Source of the DNA: Treponema sp.
GTDB taxonomy: Bacteria > Spirochaetota > Spirochaetia > Treponematales > Breznakiellaceae
Reading direction: 5' to 3'
Length of the DNA: 56,116 nt
Assembly: GCA_009786455.1 (NCBI GenBank)
Contig: WQTD01000007.1
Location: 1-56,116 of the forward strand
The notes below the pieces were generated by a model. That model was not told the DNA's origin and did not search any database. It was given only the letters and a program-made list of their open reading frames with translations. The translations under genes and the position numbers were made by a program. Positions 43,688 to 53,204 of this stretch are shown here, in pieces (position 1 is the first letter of the stretch; every line of letters begins with the position of its first letter).

Positions 43688-43698
43688 ACAACGGTTGT
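43688..43698. promoter_or_regulatory. Small palindrome upstream of the GH31 gene
   Basis: ACAAC and GTTGT flank a central G, 39 bases before the GH31 start, with a TATAAA (43671-43676) nearby upstream. It could be a repressor operator. The rest of the 236-base gap 43501-43736 shows no other clear element. Confidence 0.3.
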
Positions 43699-43736
43699 TA
43701 TAAAATTGATGTTAAAACAGCTTCAGGGAGATAAAA

Positions 43737-45761
43737 ATGAAATTTACCAACGGTTATTGGATGATAAAAGAGGACATAGAAGCTCATTTTGCCGTGTGCG
43801 TTTATGAAGCGCAGCAGCAGGGAAATGAACTTGTTGTTTATGCTCCGGAAAAACCCATTAGCCACAGGGGAGATACGTTAAACGCCCAGCTTCTCACAAT
43901 AAGATATTCAAGTCCCATGTCAAATATAATAAAGGTGAGAGTTTCCCATTTTGAGGGAGGCGCTGATAATATAAAAAGGTTCCAGCTTGAAACTGATCCG
44001 GGTTTAAAGCCTGTAATTAACATAACGGATAAAGAAGCCTCGCTTAAAAGCGGGGAATTAACAGTTACTGCCGGAATAAATCAAAACTGGAATCCTGTTT
44101 TTGAAGGAAGAGGAAAAGTCCTGACAAAAAACCTGTTTCGCTCCACCGGATACATGATCAGGCGCGAAAAAGGTCCGTATAAAACTCAAACCCCGTATAT
44201 CAAAGACGAATTATCCCTGGCTGTCGGCGAACTGGTTTACGGGCTTGGCGAACGTTTCGGACCGTTTGTGAAAAACGGACAAACCGTTGACATCTGGAAC
44301 GCGGACGGAGGCACCGCAAGCGAGCAGGCGTACAAAAACATTCCTTTTTACATGACAAACAAGGGTTACGGCGTCTTTATTAACGACCCGGGAAGGGTAT
44401 CGCTGGAAATCGGAAGCGAGAAAACGGCGCGCGTTCAGTTCTGCGTAAGCGGTGAAATCCTGGAATATTTTATCATATACGGACCCGATCCAAAAACAAT
44501 ACTTGAGCGTTATACAGCGCTGACAGGAAGACCGGCAATGCCGCCTGAATGGAGTTTCGGTCTGTGGCTCTCAACATCGTTTACAACATCATACGATGAA
44601 AAAACCGTAATGAGTTTTATTGACGGTATGGAAGAGAGGAAAATACCGCTTTCAGTTTTTCACTTTGACTGTTTCTGGATGAAGGGATTTAACTGGTGCG
44701 ATTTCACATGGGATAGGGAAACATTCCCTGATCCAAAAGGAATGCTGTCGCGGATAAAAGCAAAGGGAATAAAAATCTGCGTATGGATTAATCCATACAT
44801 CGCCCAACGTTCAATTCTTTTTGAAGAAGGGAAAAAAAACGGATACTTTCTGAAGAACAGAGACGGCAGCGTTTACCAGACAGATCTGTGGCAGGCGGGA
44901 ATGGCAATCACGGACTTCACAAATCCGGACGCGGTAAGGTGGTACAGCGGTTATCTTGAAAAATTGATGGAAATGGGAGTTGATTGCTTCAAGACAGATT
45001 TCGGCGAAAGAATTCCGGAAGACGCTGTATATTTTGACGGAGGGGATCCGCAAAGGCATCATAATTTATATTCATATTTATACAATAAAGCGGTATTCGA
45101 ACTTTTGGAGAGAAAATATGGAAAGGGCGAAGCGGTATTGTTCGCGCGTTCGGCAACAACAGGCGGACAGCGCTTCCCGCTTCACTGGGGCGGAGACTGC
45201 GAATCAACTTTCGAAGCGATGGCGGAAACATTGCGCGGCGGTTTATCGCTGTGCCTTTCCGGTTTTGGTTTCTGGAGCCATGACATCGGCGGATTTGAAG
45301 GCATCCCCAATGCCGCCCTGTTTAAACGCTGGCTCGCATTCGGTTTGCTGTCGTCTCATTCACGACTGCACGGCAGCAGCTCCTACCGCGTACCGTGGAG
45401 CGTTGACGAAGAATCCGCTGATGTCTGCCGTTTTTTTACGGAATTGAAAATACGCATAATGCCGTACATTATAAAGACGTCCAAAGAAGCGCATGAAAAG
45501 GGCATTCCTGTGTTACGTGCAATGTTCCTTGAATTCCCTGATGATCCTGCCTGCGCGTACATTGACCGCCAGTATATGCTGGGACCGGATTTGCTTGTAG
45601 CGCCTGTTTTCAGCGAGGATAATGAAGTAACCTACTATCTGCCGGAAGGAGAATGGAAACAGCTTATAACAGGAGAGACAGTAAAGGGCGGACGGTGGAT
45701 AACGGAAAAACACGGGTTTTTAAGCATACCGGTTTTGGTCAGGCCCGGTAAAACGCTTTAA
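43737..45761 (+). CDS. GH31 alpha-xylosidase (YicI-like), short at the C-terminus
   Basis: The product is 674 residues, with AGGGAG upstream of the ATG. It begins MKFTNGYWMIKEDIEAHF, as YicI does. The catalytic nucleophile is D421 (FKTDFGERI) and the acid/base D487 (HWGGDCESTFEAM). YicI of E. coli is 772 residues; this one stops right after IPVLVRPGKTL, without the last beta-sandwich domain of about 90 residues. It removes xylose from xyloglucan-type oligosaccharides. The stop lies on the TTAA shared with the convergent GH127 gene, and truncation by a deletion at this junction is possible. Confidence 0.88.
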   Translation: MKFTNGYWMIKEDIEAHFAVCVYEAQQQGNELVVYAPEKPISHRGDTLNAQLLTIRYSSPMSNIIKVRVSHFEGGADNIKRFQLETDPGLKPVINITDKEASLKSGELTVTAGINQNWNPVFEGRGKVLTKNLFRSTGYMIRREKGPYKTQTPYIKDELSLAVGELVYGLGERFGPFVKNGQTVDIWNADGGTASEQAYKNIPFYMTNKGYGVFINDPGRVSLEIGSEKTARVQFCVSGEILEYFIIYGPDPKTILERYTALTGRPAMPPEWSFGLWLSTSFTTSYDEKTVMSFIDGMEERKIPLSVFHFDCFWMKGFNWCDFTWDRETFPDPKGMLSRIKAKGIKICVWINPYIAQRSILFEEGKKNGYFLKNRDGSVYQTDLWQAGMAITDFTNPDAVRWYSGYLEKLMEMGVDCFKTDFGERIPEDAVYFDGGDPQRHHNLYSYLYNKAVFELLERKYGKGEAVLFARSATTGGQRFPLHWGGDCESTFEAMAETLRGGLSLCLSGFGFWSHDIGGFEGIPNAALFKRWLAFGLLSSHSRLHGSSSYRVPWSVDEESADVCRFFTELKIRIMPYIIKTSKEAHEKGIPVLRAMFLEFPDDPACAYIDRQYMLGPDLLVAPVFSEDNEVTYYLPEGEWKQLITGETVKGGRWITEKHGFLSIPVLVRPGKTL

Positions 45762-47689
45762 ATTGACATTGCCCTTATCCATACCAGCATTTCACCGGGC
45801 GAGCGGTTGCACCAGAACCCGTAAGGAACAGCGGTAATATCAGCATCCTGAAACTGCGGAAAAAAATTTTCCGAGAACGAAGAAGGATCATCCGGCGTTA
45901 TTTGTTTCTTCCCTTTTGCCTTTATGGTCATAATTCCACCCAATAAATCTTCACGCCAGCATTCAACTAACGGTTTTTCTGTGTCAAGTGAAAGGGAAGT
46001 TAAGTCTTCACTGTTGTCGCATTCTTCCAGACAAAAAATTTCAGGACCACGGGCAATCGCTACTTTTCCGCAGTTATAATGCACTTTCGGATTGGCGAAA
46101 ATGAGACGCGGCTTGACGGAAAACATAACAGATATTTCATCATCATTTTTAACATTAACTAAACGGTAATAATTATTTCTTCTTTCTCCCGGCGCGGCGC
46201 TGCCGTTTACTTTTACTGCATAGTCGGAGGCAAAAGAGGGAATTCTGATATTCAGCGTTATAACGGTATCATCAGCTTTGACTTTGATTTTTACATTGCC
46301 GCTTTTTGGATAATCGGTTGTAAGATAAAGACTTGCCTTTTTTCCGCTGACTTCAAAAGAAACTTCGTTTTGAATAAAAATATTGATAAATATTTCATCA
46401 CGTTCCATAAAATAGATGTACTGTCCAAGGCTTGTAAAAGTCCGCGCCACATTTGTCGGACAGCAGGCGCAGTCAAACCATTTCTGGCGCACGGGTTTAA
46501 TATGCGATTTTGAAACATGATCGATGCAGACTTCCGGCCAGACCTCCATCGGGTTAACATAAAAATATTTATCACCGTCAAGCGATATTCCGCTTCTGAC
46601 AGAATTGTAAAGGGCAAGTTCCACTGTATCAAAAAAAGATGCGTCTCCTGTCGTTTTTGCCATTCGCTGTCCGAACATTGCAAGGGCGATTGAGGCGCAT
46701 GTCTCTGAATAATTTGAATCGTTAGGCAGATCATAATCGACTGTGAAACGTTCCAGATGACCCGATGATCCGACGCTTCCTGTAACATACATTCGTTTTT
46801 CCACAATATTGTTCCAGAGTATACGGCAGCGTTCAAGAAGCTCTGAGTCATTGTATTCATCAGCCAAATCCGCCATCGCGCAGTATAAATACAGGGCGCG
46901 AACGGCATGACCTTCAGCAGTATCCTGCTGCCGCACTGGAAGATGCGACTGGAAGTATCTCGGTTCAAAACCAAATGAATCTCCGAAGATATGTTTAAAG
47001 CCGGGACGTTTTTTTTCTTCCAGAAAATAATTCGGCTGCCCTCCCCTCGTCTCAACAAAATATTTTGACATTTCAAGATATTTTTTTTCGCCTGTTACAC
47101 GGTATAGCCTGACAAGCGCAAGTTCAATTTCAGGATGTCCCGGATAACCATGTATCTGCCCTTCAGCTTCTCCGAATGTTTTACAGATAAGGTCTGCGAA
47201 ACGGCGCGCAATATCGAGAAGAGGTCTTTTTCCTGTCGTTTCAAAATAAGCGGCAGCGGCTTCGATCAAATGCCCGGCGCAGTAAAGTTCATGACCTTCT
47301 GTAAGGTTTTGCCATTTATCTTCAGGACAGTTAAGGGTAAAGTAAGTATTGAAATATCCGTCTTCTCCCTGAGCGCGGCCAATGAGCGCAATCAATTCAT
47401 CGGCGGTTTTTTCAAGTTTGGGGTCGGGATGGTTTGCAAGGCTGTATGCCGCGGCTTCCAGCCATTTAGCGGCGTCAGAATCTTGAAAAACCATTCCCTG
47501 ATGTCTGCCTTTCCCTTCGCCGGCGGCAATACGGAAATTTTTTATGCAGTAACTGGGAACAGCTCCGCTCTGACGGTCATTCAAAACTTCCCATTGATAC
47601 GGAATAACCTTCTGCGGAATTAATTGGATATATCTGTCCCAATAAGAATCATTTATCCTGATAGAAGAAAGAGGTATCGATTGCTTCAT
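45758..47689 (-). CDS. GH127 beta-L-arabinofuranosidase-like protein (DUF1680)
   Basis: The product is 643 residues. It starts IPLSSIRINDSYWDRY, typical of the family. The zinc and nucleophile cysteines are in SETCASIALA and DCACCPTNVART (C409-C410), matching E338/C340 and C417/C418 of HypBA1. The enzyme would release L-arabinofuranose from plant hydroxyproline-rich glycans or arabinans. No signal peptide; it works on imported oligosaccharide. It lies downstream of the CUT1 transporter genes and likely shares their transcript. Confidence 0.88.
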   Translation of the reverse strand: MKQSIPLSSIRINDSYWDRYIQLIPQKVIPYQWEVLNDRQSGAVPSYCIKNFRIAAGEGKGRHQGMVFQDSDAAKWLEAAAYSLANHPDPKLEKTADELIALIGRAQGEDGYFNTYFTLNCPEDKWQNLTEGHELYCAGHLIEAAAAYFETTGKRPLLDIARRFADLICKTFGEAEGQIHGYPGHPEIELALVRLYRVTGEKKYLEMSKYFVETRGGQPNYFLEEKKRPGFKHIFGDSFGFEPRYFQSHLPVRQQDTAEGHAVRALYLYCAMADLADEYNDSELLERCRILWNNIVEKRMYVTGSVGSSGHLERFTVDYDLPNDSNYSETCASIALAMFGQRMAKTTGDASFFDTVELALYNSVRSGISLDGDKYFYVNPMEVWPEVCIDHVSKSHIKPVRQKWFDCACCPTNVARTFTSLGQYIYFMERDEIFINIFIQNEVSFEVSGKKASLYLTTDYPKSGNVKIKVKADDTVITLNIRIPSFASDYAVKVNGSAAPGERRNNYYRLVNVKNDDEISVMFSVKPRLIFANPKVHYNCGKVAIARGPEIFCLEECDNSEDLTSLSLDTEKPLVECWREDLLGGIMTIKAKGKKQITPDDPSSFSENFFPQFQDADITAVPYGFWCNRSPGEMLVWIRAMSI

Positions 47690-47716
47690 TGTTAAACTCC
47701 CTGTTGATCCTTAAAT

Positions 47717-48568
47717 TTAACTTTTCATTCCGGTTAAAACAATACCTTCTATGAAATATTTTTGTCCAATTAAAAAGAAAACAATTCCCGGAATAAAAGC
47801 CATACAGGTTGCGCACATAAGCATTACCCAGTCCTGCATTAATGCGCCTTTAAACTGGGTTAAACCAATAGCGATAGTAAATTTTTCTACAGATTGTATA
47901 TAAATTGTCTGCTGTAAAAGATCATTCCACAAAATTATAAATAAAAGCAAAGCTACTACAATCATCGCCGGTTTTACTGACGGTAAAATGATCCTGACCA
48001 GTATTGTCCAGTATCCGGCTCCGTCAATTATTGCCGCTTCGTCAAGTTCCCTTGGAATGGTTCGCATAAATTGTCTGATAAGAAAAATATTAAAGGCGCC
48101 GCCGCCGCAAAGGTACGGCAGAATTAACGGCCAGTATGTACCTATAAACGGAGTTCTTGACCACATAACATAAATCGGTATCAAAGTCACCATGCTGGGC
48201 AGCAGCATCGAACCAACGCACAGAGAGAAAAGTATCTTTTTATACGGAAACCTTAATCGGGCGAACGCGTAACCGCAGAATGTTGCGGTGATTGTTCCGA
48301 ATGTAACGGAAGGCGTTATTATTATCATTGTATTGACGAAATAACGGAAAAAAGGAAAAAAACCGAGAGCCTTGGGATAATTTGAAAAGCGCCAAAACGG
48401 CGGAACAAGATAGGGAGGCAGACTATACAATTCCGCGTTATTCATCAGGCTTGAGCGGATTATCCACCAGATTGGAAACAAAACAAGAACTGCAATTACA
48501 ATGGTAGCTGCCAGGGCAAGGATATTGAATATTTTTTTTCGTATCAGTTGATTCCGGAAAGCACTCAT
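47717..48568 (-). CDS. Sugar ABC permease, MalG type
   Basis: The product is 283 residues with six membrane helices. The EAA loop is LDEAAIIDGAGYWTILVRII and it ends with a VLTGMKS tail. It overlaps the other permease by 4 bases. Confidence 0.9.
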   Translation of the reverse strand: MSAFRNQLIRKKIFNILALAATIVIAVLVLFPIWWIIRSSLMNNAELYSLPPYLVPPFWRFSNYPKALGFFPFFRYFVNTMIIITPSVTFGTITATFCGYAFARLRFPYKKILFSLCVGSMLLPSMVTLIPIYVMWSRTPFIGTYWPLILPYLCGGGAFNIFLIRQFMRTIPRELDEAAIIDGAGYWTILVRIILPSVKPAMIVVALLLFIILWNDLLQQTIYIQSVEKFTIAIGLTQFKGALMQDWVMLMCATCMAFIPGIVFFLIGQKYFIEGIVLTGMKS

Positions 48569-49473
48569 TTATCTCCCTCATAAAACACCCATTCCCTGGA
48601 TGTTATAAATATAATCGCTGTAAAAACCGCGACAATTATAAAAAATATAAATGATATTGCGCTGGCATAGCCAAGCTGACCTTCAATAAAGGCGTTGCGG
48701 TACATGAGAAATGTCATAAACATGGATGAGTTTCCGGGACCACCGCGGGTTAATGCGAGCGCAGGCGTTACAACCTGCATATTGGTTACTATAGCCATTA
48801 ATAAATTATAAAAAATTATCGGCGACATGCCCGGAATGGTAACATGCAAAAATCTCTGCCATGAACTGGCACCGTCAATCTCCGCGGCTTCGTAATAAAC
48901 GCGGGGAACATTCTGCAATCCGGCAAGGAATATAACAATAAGATTTCCGGACAGCCATACTGCGATTATTGCAAGCGAAGGCACTACAAATCTTGTATCC
49001 GCGATAAAATGCACTGTATCAATATTTAATACGCTTAAAATAAAATTAAACAAACCGAAATTGCTGTCGTAAAGCCATGACCATCCTATATATACAGCAA
49101 CCGCAGGCAATACATAAGGAACATAAAAAACAGCGCGGAAAAACCCTCTGGCAGGTATCTTTCGGTTAAGAAGCATTGCCACAGCCAGCGAATAAATCAT
49201 GGAACCGATAACGGAAATGAAAGTAAAATACGCCGTTACCTTAATTGAATCAACAAAAAAATGATCTTCTGTAAAAAGACGTATATAATTTTCCAATCCA
49301 TTAAAAATTGGTTCAGGAGCGCCGGCTCTCCATCTGGAAAAACTTAATGCCAATACCACAAGAAGAGGACCGTAAGTCAGAATTGTAAGACCAAGAAACG
49401 CCGGTATCAGAAAAAAATACGCGGCGCGGGCTTCCTGAGCCGCTGCTCTGGATATAACCTGCATTTTCTTCAT
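48565..49473 (-). CDS. Sugar ABC permease, MalF type
   Basis: The product is 302 residues from the ATG at 49473, which has GGAG at the right distance; the upstream ATG at 49485 overlaps that site. Six helices, with EAA loop YEAAEIDGASSWQRFLHVTI. Likely to pair with the permease that follows and with the binding protein at 49525. Confidence 0.9.
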   Translation of the reverse strand: MKKMQVISRAAAQEARAAYFFLIPAFLGLTILTYGPLLVVLALSFSRWRAGAPEPIFNGLENYIRLFTEDHFFVDSIKVTAYFTFISVIGSMIYSLAVAMLLNRKIPARGFFRAVFYVPYVLPAVAVYIGWSWLYDSNFGLFNFILSVLNIDTVHFIADTRFVVPSLAIIAVWLSGNLIVIFLAGLQNVPRVYYEAAEIDGASSWQRFLHVTIPGMSPIIFYNLLMAIVTNMQVVTPALALTRGGPGNSSMFMTFLMYRNAFIEGQLGYASAISFIFFIIVAVFTAIIFITSREWVFYEGDK

Positions 49474-49524
49474 AATGTTCTCCATTGGCGCCAGTCACAA
49501 TGAATGACGCCAATTTAAAAACTG

Positions 49525-50865
49525 TTACCTGCCCGCATGCGCATTTCGCAGCGCAGTTAAATTGTTGGTGATAGCCGCTCTTGCAGTCTGCTGACCTGTC
49601 CAGACGGGACCTAAAATTGATGAAAGGATATTGTTAACAGAAGCAGTGTTTGGAGTATAGTACCAGGCGGTCGGCCGCGCGTACCTAACAGCGTAATCAA
49701 CAACAGCCGATTTATATTCGGCATAAGGCGGAAAAGCGGGATTATTAACCCATTTTCTTGTATCAGCTTCGTTAGTGTAAAATTTTGACAGTACAGGCAT
49801 CCAAATGCCGCTTTCAATAAGACCCCATGAATTTTCTTCCATTGCGTACCATTTAAGAAATTCCATCGCGGCAGCCTTGTTTCTTGATTGCGCAAACACA
49901 ACGTTCGCGCCCCCGGTATTAATTGTGACTTTTTCCTTCATGTACGGAAGAACCGCAACACCGTAATCGTTATTTGGACTGCTTTCACGCCATGTATGCA
50001 AAGCAGTGCCGACATTCCACTGTCCGCCTGTAGCCATTGCGACATTGCCGGCGATTATCGAACGTTGAATGCCGTCGTCGCTGAGACCGGGAGAAAGAGG
50101 AGCGACATTGTGAACCAGATGAAGGTCAGCGACTCTCTGAATGGCTTCAATTGTTTCATTTCTGTTAAGCCAGACTTCCTTGCCGTCAGGGCTGTAAAAT
50201 CCGCCGCCGTTACTGAGCACCCAGACTTCAAGCTGCCAGTTCAATGTATCAACCATTGCTCCGTATTGCACAATCCTGCTGCGATCAAAACCTGCCTGTC
50301 CTGGATTCCTCCCTGCAGAATCAACTGTCAGCCTTCTTGCGGCATCAACAAACTGATCCCATGTCCATGCATTATTCGCGGATGCCGGCGGATAGGCGAT
50401 TCCCGCTTTATCGAACATTCCCCTGTTGTAATAGAGAAGAAGGATTTCGTTTGCGACAGAGTAAGCTACGATTTTTTTGTCAGGACTTCTGAACGCAAGA
50501 CTGTCAAGCGGTTTTGATTCATTGGCACCGTACATTCCCGATACGTCAGCCAGCAAACCATCATTTGCAAACTGTAAAATTACGCCTTCTGCAAGAATCC
50601 CGCAGTCAGGCATCGTTCCCGATACAGCCATTGTAGTAAGGGTTGCTTCATAGGTATCACGCGGAATCTGCCGGACAGTAACCTGTATTCTGTCCTGCTG
50701 TCTGTTAAACCTGTCAGCAACTGTCTGCACTTCTTTTGCTTCATCGGGAGTTCCCCAGAATGAATAAGTGATTTGAATTCTTTCCTTGTCTGAGCTGCCG
50801 GCTGCAAAAACCATGAAACCGCAGATCAGAAACAGAATCAATCCTATTCCCATCGATTTTTTCAT
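49525..50865 (-). CDS. Sugar ABC transporter substrate-binding protein (CUT1)
   Basis: The product is 446 residues with a signal peptide (IGLILFLICGFMVFAAG). The beginning of the mature part, ITYSFWGTPDEAKEVQTVAD, is that of family 1 sugar-binding proteins. Cys15 is inside the hydrophobic core without a proper lipobox. It is the first gene of the set 49525 to 45758. The ligand is probably an arabinose- or xylose-containing oligosaccharide, by neighbourhood only. Confidence 0.88.
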   Translation of the reverse strand: MKKSMGIGLILFLICGFMVFAAGSSDKERIQITYSFWGTPDEAKEVQTVADRFNRQQDRIQVTVRQIPRDTYEATLTTMAVSGTMPDCGILAEGVILQFANDGLLADVSGMYGANESKPLDSLAFRSPDKKIVAYSVANEILLLYYNRGMFDKAGIAYPPASANNAWTWDQFVDAARRLTVDSAGRNPGQAGFDRSRIVQYGAMVDTLNWQLEVWVLSNGGGFYSPDGKEVWLNRNETIEAIQRVADLHLVHNVAPLSPGLSDDGIQRSIIAGNVAMATGGQWNVGTALHTWRESSPNNDYGVAVLPYMKEKVTINTGGANVVFAQSRNKAAAMEFLKWYAMEENSWGLIESGIWMPVLSKFYTNEADTRKWVNNPAFPPYAEYKSAVVDYAVRYARPTAWYYTPNTASVNNILSSILGPVWTGQQTARAAITNNLTALRNAHAGR

Positions 50866-51010
50866 AATTTCCCTCCGTAAAAATAATTAATGCGCCGCTG
50901 AAGTTTCAGCTAACACAATGATAAATAGTAACAGTATGTTTCATTATCTTTAGAGAAGAAAATTCAGATTTATGGTGATATTAAAGGAAATTGCGCGTAC
51001 TGCCGGAATT

Positions 51011-52093
51011 TTATTCCGGAACGTCAGCCTTTTTTGTTATCTTTTTATTTTTGAAACTGCCATTACCGCGGTACGAGAGAATCATGCTTTGCAGCACAAG
51101 CGCAAGGAAAAGTATTACTCCTGTTGTTACATCCTGCAGCCATATCCTGCCGCCGGCAGTTATCCCTGAACCTCTGACAATGGTTTCAATCGTCATTAAC
51201 ACCAAAACGCCAATAGGTGAACCTACAATATTACCGACACCGCCGGTTAACATAGTGCCGCCGATTATGGACGCGGCAATAGCCCTCATTTCGAAAATCA
51301 TGGCATGTTGCGAATAACCGGAGCCTGCTTTTAAAAGAAAAACATACCCTGCAACACCTGCAAGCAATCCGCAGACTACATAGGAATAGAACCTGGTACG
51401 TCTGACATTAATACCAAGCATCAGCGCGCTTTGGCTGTTACCGCCGACAGCATATAAATTGCGCCCAAACCTCGTCCACTTTAAAACGACGGCGATAATC
51501 ACCACCAGAAATAACGCGATAAAAACCCCTATGTCAATTGTTGCGGGAATTAAATTGCCGTTTCTGGCGACATAACCCAGAGAATTTATTTCCAGCCTGA
51601 TACTTCTAAGCTGAACAAAACTTTCCAGTTTAACCGTATGTGAGTTTGCCGTAATAACAGTTGCCATTCCCCTGGCAAAAAACATGCCGGCTAAAGTTAT
51701 AATAAACGGCTGCACATTCATATATGCTACCAAAAAACCCTGAACCAGCCCGAATGTCAAACCGATACCCAAAGCAATACAAACAGACACAAAAATATTA
51801 CCTGAACCGGAGTCAAGATAAACCGCGCATGCTGCGGTAATCAGGGCAACAACACCGCCGACAGAGATATCAATGCCGCCTCCCACCATTACGATACTTA
51901 GAGCGCAGGCAAGGATGAGCAGAGACGCATTGTTATTGAATAAATCAAATAACCCCTGGAATCTGGCAAAGCTGCCGCCGAAAAAAAACATTGCGGACAC
52001 ATATAAAATAATGAAAATGGAAATTGCAATCATCAGGAGAAGATTGGAATCTGTAAGCTGGCTGATTTTACTGGAAGAAGAATTATTTTGCAT
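51011..52093 (-). CDS. Sugar ABC permease (YjfF-like, CUT2)
   Basis: The product is 360 residues with about nine helices, in the BPD_transp_2 family: GGGIDISVGGVVALITAACA near the N-terminal third and a late AIAASIIGGTMLTGGVGNI stretch. It is the last gene of the four-gene CUT2 set and 1 base after its partner permease. Confidence 0.88.
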   Translation of the reverse strand: MQNNSSSSKISQLTDSNLLLMIAISIFIILYVSAMFFFGGSFARFQGLFDLFNNNASLLILACALSIVMVGGGIDISVGGVVALITAACAVYLDSGSGNIFVSVCIALGIGLTFGLVQGFLVAYMNVQPFIITLAGMFFARGMATVITANSHTVKLESFVQLRSIRLEINSLGYVARNGNLIPATIDIGVFIALFLVVIIAVVLKWTRFGRNLYAVGGNSQSALMLGINVRRTRFYSYVVCGLLAGVAGYVFLLKAGSGYSQHAMIFEMRAIAASIIGGTMLTGGVGNIVGSPIGVLVLMTIETIVRGSGITAGGRIWLQDVTTGVILFLALVLQSMILSYRGNGSFKNKKITKKADVPE

Positions 52094-52094
52094 A

Positions 52095-53204
52095 TTAATT
52101 CTCCTCCTTTATGACAGAACCGTGTTTTGCGCTTAAGCTGTTCCACATTTGGGTAATAAAACTTTTAACAACAGGCGAACTTAAGACCATAAGCAATATG
52201 ATGAATGTCGCTTTGTAAACCTTAATCGGTTCGGGTAAAACTCCAAGCCTGAGCAGCGTTACGTTTAAAGTTTCGATTGTGTAAGCGCCGAATAAAGAGC
52301 CTATTATGCTGAATTTTCCGCCGCTCAATAAATTCCCGCCGATTGCGACCGCCAAAATCGCATCCATTTCGATGCCGCCTAGTATTGCCAGATGATCCAC
52401 CCTTTGCATTCTGCAGGCATTTATAACTCCCGCGCCTGCGACACAAAACCCGACAATGACAAAAGTCAGTATTTTTATCGCGACAGGATTTATCCCGTTC
52501 AGGTAAGCGGACTTTTCATTAATACCTATCGACTGTACATACAGCCGCAGGTTCGTAAACTTAAAGATCAGGAAAAATATTAAACCATACAGCAGCACTA
52601 TAAATATCGGGGTTGGAACAGGAACACCGTGAATGAAGCCGCCGATTTGTAAAGTAATGTCATCAAAAACCTTTGGAGACGCTCCGCCGTTAATTGCATA
52701 GGCTATTGAACGACCGGATGTAAACATGATCAGAGTCGCTATCATTGGCTGTATTTTAAACCTGGCAACCAATGTACCGTTAAACAAGCCGCAAAGCATA
52801 GCGGCGGCGGCACATGCCGCAAAAGCAAGAAGCACCCAAAGCAGCGTAACATCTGAATTCAACCGGACTACATATACGAAAACACTCGCCGCGATAGCCG
52901 CAACAGCACCGACACCAATATCCTGTCCGCGCGAAGAGGCGGTTACAAGCGTCATCCCGATCGAGATAATCGCAAGTTCGGATGCAAGGTTTAAAATACT
53001 GATAAGATTTCCGCCCAGTACCCGGTAACCAAGAGTATTCAATTTAAAATCAATCACGAAGAAGTTAAAAGCGTTAGGCAATCCAAGCCTTATAATATCC
53101 GCAATTATATTGATTCCCAGTAACAGCAGTAAAACGGCTGCGGGCATGAGTATAAAATTAAATCTCGCGCCAATTTTTATTATAACACTCCGGGACTTAC
53201 TCAT
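52095..53204 (-). CDS. Sugar ABC permease (YtfT-like, CUT2)
   Basis: The product is 369 residues from the ATG at 53204 with GGAGG upstream. It has the same family plan as its neighbour (GMTLVTASSRGQDIGVGAVA and AILAVAIGGNLLSGGKFSI). It overlaps the ATPase gene by 8 bases. Two different permeases are typical for YtfT/YjfF-type importers. Confidence 0.88.
   Translation of the reverse strand: MSKSRSVIIKIGARFNFILMPAAVLLLLLGINIIADIIRLGLPNAFNFFVIDFKLNTLGYRVLGGNLISILNLASELAIISIGMTLVTASSRGQDIGVGAVAAIAASVFVYVVRLNSDVTLLWVLLAFAACAAAAMLCGLFNGTLVARFKIQPMIATLIMFTSGRSIAYAINGGASPKVFDDITLQIGGFIHGVPVPTPIFIVLLYGLIFFLIFKFTNLRLYVQSIGINEKSAYLNGINPVAIKILTFVIVGFCVAGAGVINACRMQRVDHLAILGGIEMDAILAVAIGGNLLSGGKFSIIGSLFGAYTIETLNVTLLRLGVLPEPIKVYKATFIILLMVLSSPVVKSFITQMWNSLSAKHGSVIKEEN

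Noticed and set aside
46291-47076. 261-codon minus-strand frame inside the GH127 gene
   Set aside because: Out-of-frame shadow; the GH127 frame is continuous and carries the Cys/Glu motifs.
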